From Patiria pectinifera (Eukaryota > Echinodermata > Asteroidea > Valvatida > Asterinidae), in the NCBI GenBank assembly GCA_029964075.1, contig CM057130.1, positions 1,178,001 to 1,242,000 of the forward strand: a stretch of DNA of 64,000 nucleotides. Reading direction: 5' to 3'. Below, one piece after another: positions 23,321 to 34,300 of the stretch. The first letter of the stretch is position 1. Each line of letters begins with the position of its first letter. The notes beneath the pieces were generated by a model, which was given only the letters and a program-made list of their open reading frames with translations, was not told the origin of the DNA and made no database searches. A program made the translations under genes and the position numbers.

Positions 23321-23769
23321 AGGGAGGCTCCGTGCACAAGTAGGATGGGACGTAACGACACGTAGCCCCATAAATGTGGCCAATTTACTGGACTGCCTCC
23401 GAAAATAAAGGCCACACATGGATAATGTACCTGAACATAACTTTGTCAAATTTTGATTTTCACAATTAGGCTTTGTTTGTAGTTTATTTTTGCTTTGGCA
23501 TGTTTAGCATGCTTAGCTAAATATTTAGGGTGCATTACTAGTCCGGCACAGTTGTAGAATACCCCGGATACGGAGTCACGCTTAGATGCTCAACCAAAAC
23601 CACACGCGTGCGTGTCCGCTAAACATGCTAACATGACTTTCCGACCTTTTTTTGCAGTTCGCCATCTTGCCTTTTTAATATATTTTGTTTGTCATCGTCA
23701 TCTTTAACCCCTCATAAGTTAAAGCCCTGCCCTCTTTCTACAAAATTAAACCTGCTGATATTCAAGAGG

Positions 23770-24040
23770 CATGGGCGTCGCGAGGGGGGGGGGCAAGGGG
23801 GGCACTTGCCCCCCCCCCTGAAAAAGCAAAAAAAACCAAAAAAACAAACAAACAAAGAAAAAGAAAAGAAAAAGAGGCGCGAAGACAAAGTGGTGTAAAT
23901 TTAATGAGTTGGGGGGGGGGGGGCAAAATGTCCCTACCCCCTCTAAAACTGATAAATCGAGAATGTGTTGAGAAATACACGCATTTTTTGGCAAAATTTT
24001 TTTTTGCCCCCCTCTAGAAAAAATCCTGGCGACGCCCATG
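23770..24040. mobile_element. 271-bp hAT-like element with 8-bp target duplication
   Basis: Ends are CATGGGCGTCGCGAGG and CCTGGCGACGCCCATG. An exact 8-bp direct repeat TCAAGAGG flanks it (23762-23769, 24041-24048), the length typical of hAT transposons. The interior is G- and C-homopolymer-rich. Reverse-strand frames such as MGVARIFSRGG are products of the terminal repeat, not a gene. A 5'-truncated copy lies at 63300-63485. Confidence 0.88.
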
Positions 24041-24756
24041 TCAAGAGGTGTCATTGCCAAATGTTCAAATGTGCCAAGAAATATCAGAATGTCACTTTTG
24101 ATTGTCATTTAGTCAGCTGCTTTGGTGAGTCTTTTAACCTTATAAAGTTATACAGGAAAGGGGTCCTAAAGGTAAGGATTACCCAGTTCACGTTGTCCCT
24201 GCTGGCCGCATTTCTTATTACGGGGAAATAGCGCCCTCTATAGACCCTCCACCGCTCAAATCCTCCCTGTGTATTGTAATTCTGCAACATTTTCCGACAG
24301 GACTGCGTAGCCATTTATTGTTAGGGGGTAATTTCCACGTGGCGGGGTATTCTGCAATTACTCCCCTAGTCCGAGTAACTAGGACTCTATGGATCGCTTT
24401 TTTAACATTTCGACATGGTCGGGCGATAGTAGAGTCCGAGATCGATGGCCCTATTGCGGTTACTAATCATTTTTTTTTACCATTTTCACTCATACCCCCA
24501 ATCAAAATCGTCAGATTTCACCCCCAAAACAGTCTTCAAACTGCCTTATGTGCCCCTGTAGGCTTCAGTGGGAAGTGAAAATACAAATGGTGGTGGTTAA
24601 GTTTACACACCTGTGGGAAGAAAAGAGAAATTTTACCTTCAATTCGGAAAACATTCTTGTCACAAACGCCTTGTTTGAGGCTGCCATTTTGAATTCATGA
24701 AAAGTAGACTTGTGCATGACTCTGGCTACACTGTTTCCTGGCAAGCACCAGACAGA

Positions 24757-24820
24757 CCAATCACAGGGCACTTTGATTGGTCACCTGACCAATCACAGGG
24801 CACTTTAATTAGTCACCAAT
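24757..24820. promoter_or_regulatory. Cluster of four CCAAT boxes upstream of COPB1
   Basis: CCAAT occurs at 24757 (+), 24776 (as ATTGG), 24789 (+) and 24816 (+), within a tandem 32-bp duplication containing ACCAATCACAGGGCACTTT. It lies about 250 bp upstream of a likely first-exon donor (AAG|GTAAGT at 25070/25071). A pyrimidine-tract acceptor at 25354 starts the exon that carries the COPB1 start codon, so a noncoding first exon ending at 25070 is likely. CCAAT clusters bind NF-Y in animal housekeeping promoters; use here is inferred. Confidence 0.5.
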
Positions 24821-25388
24821 CCAGGTGACCAAAATGCAGAGAATTAACTGTGTTATTTTTTTCGAAAATTGTTTTCCAAATGTAGCCGTTTTTGTAAAAA
24901 TGAACAATTTGTACATGTCACGCTTCGGTTGAGGGCGTCAACATGCAGTGACATGCAAACATTTACTAAGTTGGCCACACATTCACCTACAAATCTCTCT
25001 TAAAGACTTTGCCAACGTATTCCTTACAGTTCTCACATGAAAGTAGGGCCTATACTCTCCGAGGTACAAGGTAAGTAAAACAAAAATGTCTTTTTTTCTC
25101 TGTTTCGTCAGGATGCAACGCTCTTTCCCAGTCATTTGTGTTGTGTAACTCTTCCTTTTCAAATTGATATAAACAAATCCGCCGGTGGTGTGGTTTATTC
25201 CATGTACGAAAAAAGGCAATACGTGGGGTCCAAGTTACTCAGACTAGGCCTAGGCCTAATAACATGACATTGAAAGTCTGATCTGAGTAACTTAGCCTTT
25301 GCTTCACTGTCTTTTTCCTCCAGTCCTATGACAAGAATATCTTTTTCCTCCTAGGACAAGAAGCTGTTGAGACGAACTCATCATCAAG

Positions 25389-28300
25389 ATGGCATCCTCG
25401 GAGCAGCCTTGCTACACATTGATCAATTTCAACATGGACGTTGAACCACCAAATGAAATGACACTCAAGAATGACATTGGTAAGATGACACTCAAAGGGT
25501 TTTTGAAATTTGACATTTGTTTCCAGTGTTGAAAAATAACTGGCCTGTCATCATTTTATGTGTTCTAATTCTTGTTCAGCATGCCTACATGTACCTCCAG
25601 TACTAAAAATCCTTCTTCAATTCCATTGTTTGTTTTTCATAATTATAATAGGTACAATGTATGCTTTGTCCACGATTCTCACAATGTGACTATAGTAATT
25701 TTAATGGCTTTACATGTACATGTACAAATACATGAAGTACAAAACAATACTGGCCACTGAAGTGGAAAACATGGAGGAATTAAGTATATTGTTACAATTT
25801 TGGCATTGTAACTTTTGGCTAAGTAAATACACTGTAGTCATTTTTGGTTAAGTAAATAGATGTGTTTGCCAAGGGAAAGTGCATATGATGCCCTAGACCA
25901 GCGCTGATATTTTATTATGACTGATTGTGACGGGTGTATAATTGATTGTTTTTCCTCAGAAAATGGCGACACCAAAACCAGGACCGAATCCTTGAAGAAA
26001 CTGATCTACATGATACTGAATGGAGAGAAGATGCCGGGATTACTGATGTCTGTCATCAGATTCCTGCTGCCCATGACGGTAATAAGCCCGGTCAAAGGTC
26101 AAAACGGACCGCAAGGTCATACAGTCACCACCGCTTGCCTACCACAAGCAACAGTCAAGTGTCTTATGCGGCCACAGTGACCTTACAGTGAATTAAAAGT
26201 AGTTATGATGAAAGTACAAAGTGTCTACTCATGGGTATCACAGAGGAGCCAAGTACCTGTTATCAATCAATACAAGGTGTCTATTCATTGCCTAAACCCT
26301 TCAGTCCCTTCGAATCATCCCTCCAGATCTTTTAACCCTAACTCCCTTGGCCCTATTTGCTAGGAACCACCCTCAATCCTTCAAACTTCTCAAAAAATGT
26401 TGCGCTTATGTTCAAATGAAAGACACCCACTGCCTCAATCCTTCACAATCCTCCAACAGCCCTGCCTCTCAATATGCACTTAGCCTCAATCCTCCAAAGT
26501 CAACTGATACTGAATGTCCGTGTGCCCTTAATCCTCCACAATCCTCCAAATTTGTATGTTGCATGTAGCCTCAATCCTCCAAAATCCTTCAAAACTGCCC
26601 GGAGGACTTTTGAGGATTGAGGAGGTTTAGGGTAAATTTTTCCCCCCTTGGTAACGTGCTTTTTCCCCTGCTAGCATACATGTAAGGCATAAGATCACTC
26701 AGACATCTTCACTCATTCATCTAAGTTATGACACCATCTTCATATGGACCTCTCTGTTTAGGACCACACCATCAAGAAGCTTCTGCTTATCTTCTGGGAG
26801 ATTGTTCCCAAGACCCACCCGGACGGCAAGTTGCTTCAGGAGATGATCCTCGTCTGCGATGCGTACAGGAAGGATCTCCAGCATCCCAATGAGTTCATCC
26901 GTGGCTCTACTCTCCGCTTCCTCTGCAAGCTCAAGGAGCCGGAACTCCTGGAGCCGCTCATGCCTGCCATCCGTCTTTGCTTAGAGCATCGTCATAGTTA
27001 CGTACGACGTAACGCAGTCATGGCCATCTTTACCATTTACAAGTAAGATCCAAATAAATGAGGCTTTTGTTTTTGTCCTGCAAAATTTGTTGAAACGTAG
27101 TATTTGTATTGTGCTCTTTGTTTACAAACCAAATGGTGTCTAATATGAGTGGACTGTTTTGACAGTTTTGAACCAGAAAATTGCTTGATTTCACAGTTGT
27201 GTCTTTTCACCTATAAAACAAACCGGTAAGATGATTTTTGTCATTGAATTAACTTACTTTGATGTAAGATTTATTACATGTCTGCATTTTTCGGAATATT
27301 TTTTGGAGCAAAATTGTATCCAAACTGGGTTAGCCATAGACTTTTATCATGCTGCCATCATTTCAGTAATGTTCCCTGTATCCAATAACAGTACTGAATG
27401 ATAACGTTTGTTGTGCAAAAAGGAACCAGACTATTTTTCCTTCCAGCCTCGCGTTGGTTTCGTTGATTTGAATGGGAAAAAAATCAAGATGGCCGCAACA
27501 TGATAATGGTCTTTAACAGCTTTTCCAAACCCTGTTATCTCAATGTATGCAAATAACAGCTCCAAGCCAAAGTTTGATGTTTCCTTTGGAATATGACCCC
27601 CTACTTCGGAGCTAAACCATTCCTTCAGGAAAATGAAAAATGCATTCCTTCTTAATAATTCCGTATTTTCCGCTTTTTTTTCCTTCAAGGAACTTTGACT
27701 TCATGATCCCAGATGCTCCTGAATTGATCCATTCATTCCTTGAACAGGAACAAAATGCAATCCCCTTTTCCCGATTTACCATTTCATTCCTCATAGGAAC
27801 TTCTGCTTCCTGATCCTGGGTTTTCCTGAGCTGATTTCTTCCTTGAGGAGGAGCAAGATGCAGCCCCCTTTCGCAATTCCTTATTTTCCTTATTTTAGGG
27901 CTTTTTCCTTCCTAACTCTGACGTCCTTATCCTGGAAGCTCCTGAGCTGATCCACACATTCCTTGAGCAGAAAAAATACAATTCGGCTTTCACATTTCCT
28001 TGTTTTTCCTATTTACTATTTTTTTCCTTCAGAACTTTGACCTCCTTATCCCAAAAGCTCCCGAGCTGATCCACACATTCCTTGAGCAGGAAAACAATGC
28101 AATCCCCCTTTCACATTTCCTTATTTTCTTTATTTATCATTTTTCCCCAAAGGAACTTTGACGTCCTTATCCCGGAAGCTCCCGAGCTGATCCACACATT
28201 CCTTGAGCAGAAAAAAATGCAATCCCCCGTTCACATTTCCTTATTTTCCTTGTTTATCATTTTTCCCCAAAGGAACTTTGACTTTCTGATCCCGGATGCT

Positions 28301-31300
28301 CCTGAGCTGATCCACACATTCCTTGAGCAGGAGCAAGATGCATCCTGTAAGCGGAATGCCTTCATGATGTTGATCCATGTGGATCAGGACCGTGCCTTGG
28401 ACTACCTGAGTACTTGCATTGACCAGATTACGTCATTTGGGGACATCTTACAGCTTGTGATTGTGGAGCTGGTTTACAAGGTAAGTATTGTCAAAACTGA
28501 AATCAGTTGTCATGTTGTCAGCCCCGTACTAGGTCCACTGATTTTCCACTTCTCCAGTAAACGGAACATACTTTTGAGCAAGGAATTCAGATTTTTGTAA
28601 ACCCTACAATATGTGCACAAAAAAGAGATACAAAACATGTAGTTTCAGAAAGCACAGTGTACAGCTTTTGGCAATTTTGTGACATTTGTGAAAGAGAAAC
28701 TCAGTGGCTTTAACCTGAGCAATACAACATTATCAGAAAGAATCCAGTACAAAGTGTGGAATTTAAAAACGCTGGACCGAGCAGTGACGTGCCATTCCCT
28801 AACGTGCTGGCTCCCTGTACACTGTTTGCTATTTACAGTGGAAATAGGTCTCTCTCAAATGATGCATCGTTATTTTGGGCGTCAAATTTTCGTGACGCGC
28901 ACCGGCTGTGCCGTATCTCAAAGATATCGTGAGCAGCACGCGTGCGTGTTTAGAACACATTGCACATAGCGTGTACGCGCGTCTGATGGGGTTGAACACG
29001 CAGTTGTAATTTTCTACGAAGATGGCATCCAATTAGAGAGATCTATAAAACAACTGGAGTAATTGGAACCCTAGACCCAATTTCATGGAGCTGCTAAGCC
29101 GAAAAATATTGCTTAGGAAATGTATGTGCTGAGCGTGAACTAGTTGAGAACCAGTTAAAGACCATGTACATTGAATGAGATTTTGGCTGGCGACCTGATT
29201 TGGCTGAGCTGATAATTGACATGTTCACAGCTCCACAGATTTAGCCCCTGGTAGTTCTGTAGTCTTACCCTGCCAATAGTGACCTAAAGACTGTTTTTCC
29301 CCCCTAAACCCTAACCCCTTAGGCCCTTTTCTTGCTGGGAAACAATCTTCAATCCTCCAAAATCCTCCAAAATTTGCACTTATGTTCAAATGAAGGGTAC
29401 CCACTGCCTCAATCCTTCAAAATCCTCCAACAGCCCTGCCTCTCAATATGCATTCAGCCTCAATCCTCCAAAATCCTCTTGTTCATACAAACATGCAGCC
29501 CCAATCCTCTAAAATCAGCCTGCACTAAATTACCATGTGCCCTTTAATAATCCTCCAAATTCCTCCAAAACTTCAACTTGCATTCAGCCTCAACCCTCTA
29601 AAATTGTCTAAAAACCAGCCGGTTGATTTTGGAGAATTGAGGAGGGCTAGGGTTAATTGATTCTTGAAATGTTTGCACTGTAAAGGTGTGCCATGCCAAT
29701 CCGTCCGAGAGAGCTCGCTTCATCCGTTGCATCTACAACCTACTGCAGTCTTCTAGCCCTGCGGTACGCTACGAAGCAGCTGGTACCCTGGTCACACTGT
29801 CCAGTGCTCCTACTGCTATCAAGGTATGTAGGAACCAGCCAAGGATTTAGGAACAGGAGTCTTGATGAAACATCGATTTGGGCCTTTATTAAGTTTAATA
29901 GTTCAGATGTTTTGATGGTTTATGATCAACTGATGTCCAATATTTGTTGATTTGTAGGCCGCAGCGTCTTGCTACATTGATTTGATCATCAAGGAGAGCG
30001 ACAACAATGTCAAGTTGATTGTGTTGGATCGACTGGTCTCACTCCGGGAAGACCCAGCACATGAGAAAGTCCTGCAGGTAAGTGGCGTGTTGTCATTGGT
30101 CAACGTTTGAAGAGCTTGCACTTTTTTAGACTGGTGTTTGAGAATCGCACTGAACCAAATTATTCCAAAGATTTGAATTAAGTACATGAAATATTTTATT
30201 TTTGAATCAGTCGGGAGTGACTTAGTTGAAAGATTAACTGTTGCAGTTGTTCATAATAATTCTGGATTCCAGTCAAGGGAAGATTGAGGCATAAAGGTGG
30301 CTTGTTTGAAACCAAATTCTATTTGGGTAGACCTCAGTTGCTCCTAATACTATAAAGTTCAGCTTGACTCTGAAATGTCGATCTGAAAAAGGTGTTATTC
30401 CTGTTCATTTTTTAGCACTTTGCAGCGAATATTCCCACATAGAAACAGCATTGCAAAACTACTGTCACTAAGGAAAGGATATGCAATGTATTTCAAATGT
30501 GAACAGATATGTTGCAACAAAGCAAGACATTTCAAGCATACTGAGGTTTGAGATGCTTCCTTGCGCTGATGGAGTTTGTAATAAATGTCATTACGAAAAC
30601 AGATAATATTCAGAGAATCCCGTTGGAGTTTGCTGTAATAAACCTGGTTTGCAGGCTTTAGCTGTTTAATTCTAGTGGGATTGGCATTCAAATGTTGAAC
30701 ATAAGAAGGTCAGAAAAGTACAACTTCATGAATCTGACTTTGTAGGAATCATTGTGGATAATGTGAGTTCTCTCCGTCAAACACAGGAACTTGTCATGGA
30801 TATTCTGCGTGTGCTGTCCTCATCTGATTTGGAGGTCCGTCGTAAAACTCTAGACCTGGCCATGGATCTGGTGTCATCTAGGAATGTTGAGGAGGTGCGT
30901 TGACCTTGTGTCTAGTAAAATCTGTAAATTATTTTATGTGACTGCTAGAGTCTTAAAAAATACCAAGAAAGATTGTAAAAGGAACAAAGACAGTATCATT
31001 TAAGATATAGTAACATGGTTTTATCGTATGCTTTCATCGTTGACTCGGCATCAGTTGTTTGGGTTAATGAACACTATTTATCTGGACAATTTTAGATGAA
31101 TGTGACCACAAAAACTGTTGACTGGACTTGAGCCCAATGCAGCTTAATTCAAAAAGATGTAAGGCTGTGTCGTGGTTTCTTGGCTGTGGCTTGCATTCCC
31201 ATAGGATCTGTCCAGTTTGTAAAAGAAGACTCATTGTTCCAGTTCTTGGATACCGTTGGATTGAACAAGTTGCATATGTAGAGGGAAAGATATCTTTCAG

Positions 31301-34300
31301 ATGCCCTCCTTTTTAGGAACAAGCCATAGGATTTTTTTTTCTGAGTTGCAACTTTTTTGGCTTTGTTGATATTTTTAGATGGTTCTTGTGCTGAAGAAGG
31401 AAGTTAGTAAGACGCACAATGTGGGCGAGCATGAAGACACGGGGAAGTACCGACAGCTTCTAGTCAGAACTCTGCATTCATGTAGCGTCAAGTTCCCTGA
31501 CGTCGCTGCTCAGGTTATCCCATTGGTATGTATTGCTAGCTTTTTGTGTTGCATATAATTGAGTTATGGAAGTAGCGTTTTTTCCGTTCGTGACATCTTT
31601 GTGAAAATCATGCTTGCTTTCTTTCATCCGGCATTTTCAACAAGGCCAACCCAGCCGTCAAAATCAATCAAGTGACTGTTTTTAACAGTTGAGTGCTCCC
31701 TGCCTTCATAAAGCAGGATTGACTGGCTGTGATTGTTATGAGACCTGATATATGCCATGCTTTGACTGTAGGTGATTGATAAGCCAGCTGTGACTACCAG
31801 TTACCTGTTTTTGTCCGTTGATGGAATTTGACTAGTCACAGTGTTTATTGAAATATGATCGGACTGTTGGTGACTAGCCTGTGTAAAAGGCATGGCAGGG
31901 GAACAGGATTGAATTTTAGACTGTCTGTGACTGATCAAACAAAAGGAGGATTAATAGGATTATATATCCTTTTCTTCTGAATCGGTGAATCTTGTTTTCT
32001 TTTTCTTTCTTTTGTTTTTGGGTGTTTTTCAGACTTGTAATGGTTGACTTCCATTAAAAAAGGCACTCTGTCGGCCTATAATTTTGAAAATTTAGCAAAA
32101 GCGATTATACTAAACCAAAGACATGAATATTTTTTAAATAAGATACCACACTAAGGCCAAAAAAAATAATAAGTCGGTCTCTGGTCAGCGCGCGCGTCGA
32201 TTTTAATCATGCGCGTCAATCTTTTTTTTTCCAAAATGTTCCACGGTATTTACCAAAGAGCACCAAAGAATGGGAAATTGCACCAAGGCAAATGATTGAG
32301 AGCACCAAGGCAAATTATGGAGGACACCAATGTACATGAGGACACCAAAAAAGCAAAATAGTACCCCACCTTGTCTGTACAATCCAAGCTTGAAAAAAAA
32401 AAAAGCCGCGTTCCCGCATCATTTCCAGAACTTTGGTCTGACCAGAGACCGAATATTTTTTTTTTGGCCTAACATTGGTTTTTTTTTGCACTGTTACAGA
32501 ATGTAAAAATTCTCTGGTATTTCAGCAACTCATTACCACTCCTGCATTTGTGCATTGATTACTTTGTACAGTTGATGGAATTCCTGAGCGACACCAATGA
32601 GTTGGCTGCTGCCGACGTTCTTGTCTTCGTCCGTGAGGCCATCCAGCGTTTTGATCAACTCAAACCTCTCATCGTCACCAAACTCCTAGAGGTCTTCGCT
32701 TCCATTCGGACAGTCAGGTAAAGACAGACATGAAATCAGGCTGTATGTAATCATGCAAAGAAATGTCACCAGGGTTTGTTTACATGTATGCAAAAGCCAA
32801 ACGAACAAGGCAGACAATAGGCCTTTGCGATTCCCGCGTGATCACGGGGTTTCTTTATGGTGCCGCCCGAACGAGGAAGGCCGACAAGGGGCGGTTGTTC
32901 CATACTGTCAAAGGGGAATCTTCAAGTTTACGGCGGTTTCGCGTTCAATTCCGGTAGGCCTTCCATGTTTATTGTGATTGAAAATAAAACCCTGGAAAAT
33001 CCAATAAAAACCAATAAAATCCCCCCCCCCCAAAAAAATGCACTTACCAAATTAGATGAATCAATTTCAGAAAAGAACGATTCTGCTTGCCCCTTTGTTG
33101 GGTTGAAAGTCAGTTTATTGTTTTTTCTTTATTCTTCTCAATTACCAGACAAGTTTTACTGTTACCATACTGTCGTGACTTCATTTTAATTTCACGGAGA
33201 ACATGATTTAACTTTTTGAAGGCAAATGGATTTCAACAAGACTGTGGCCTGTGCATTAGCTACATAAACGATCCATGATGCATGTCGGCGAGTTTGCAAA
33301 AAATGCTGGTCGCTTAAGACGAGGTATCGGATATTACGAGGTATTGTCAGAAGTCCCATGGACCTCGTATTAACGAGAGTCGACTGTATAAGTTTGAAAG
33401 AAGTTTGTCTGCCTGATGCACCTAAAATCCACCTTAAGCCTAACCCTAACCGCCCTAAATCCTTCAAAATCCTCTTTGCCAAAGTGGAGGAATTTGGAGG
33501 ATTGAGGTTACATGGCAAAAATGCGTTACTGATTTCGTAGGATGCACTTTGTCAAGGTCTTGGGCCGGACCTTGTGAAGTTTTTGCTCAGCCATGCATAA
33601 ACATAGGCCTGGATTATGCTTGAAATCCTCCGTACTGCTCCAGGATGTCACAGGCCAAGCCTCAACATATTGACATTCACTGCCGCAGGATTTTGCAGGA
33701 TTCAGGCAGTGGTCACCCCTCTATGGACCATATTCAAGAAATAATGGAGGAATTTGCAGGATTGAGGCTACATGCTATTTTGCCTTGAGGCCAATTGGAG
33801 GATTTTTCAGGATTGAGGCCACATCCTTGCAAAAGGCCTAGGGAGTTAGGGTTAGTCCTCTTCATCGCTGTCATTTTTGCCAGTTTACTTCTTTACCAAC
33901 CCCACTTATGCCTGTCTTTACGTTCACGGATCCCATCTCCGTTTTGTCTGTAGGATCCACCGTGCAGCACTGTGGATCCTCGGTGAATACTGCACCACCA
34001 GCGATGAGATACAGAGCTTGATGAACGAGATCCGTAACTCCCTGGGTGAGATTCCTATCGTTGATGATGAAATGAGGAAGGCAGCAGGAGACGACACTGA
34101 GGGTAAGTGGGAGTGATCATTGATGGAAGGGTGTTCATTATTTGGTGTAATATCAAGCTTGCCATTGCTGGAAATTTGTTTGACTCAAATGTGAATGTTA
34201 ACCTTTTGGGGTTGTAAAAAGAGAGTGGAGAAACTTCACTTTGCAGTCATTTGGAATAGGGTAGCATTCTTTTTCTTGGAAAAATAAAATTTACAATTTC

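Larger units (their letters stand above)
18920..24756. other. Repeat-rich gap between the unrecognised gene and COPB1
   Basis: No gene is supported in these 5.8 kb. The contents I can name are a small inverted-repeat element (19019-19168), G/C-homopolymer-rich sequence (19230-20340), three tRNA-like SINE units (20791-21318), a 776-bp foldback element (21745-22520) inserted into a 16-bp minisatellite, a second minisatellite block in opposite orientation (23195-23320), one arm of the 483-bp foldback family (23363-23512), and an element with an 8-bp duplication (23770-24040). Confidence 0.7.

Noticed and set aside
28082-28600. 172-codon plus-strand open frame
   Set aside because: It is the last decayed exon-4 copy read through intron sequence into COPB1 exon 4 and past its donor; not a separate gene.
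33441-33854. Interstitial telomere sequence
   Set aside because: CCCTAAC occurs only once or twice at each end, in inverted orientation, so it is a transposon terminus and not a telomeric array.
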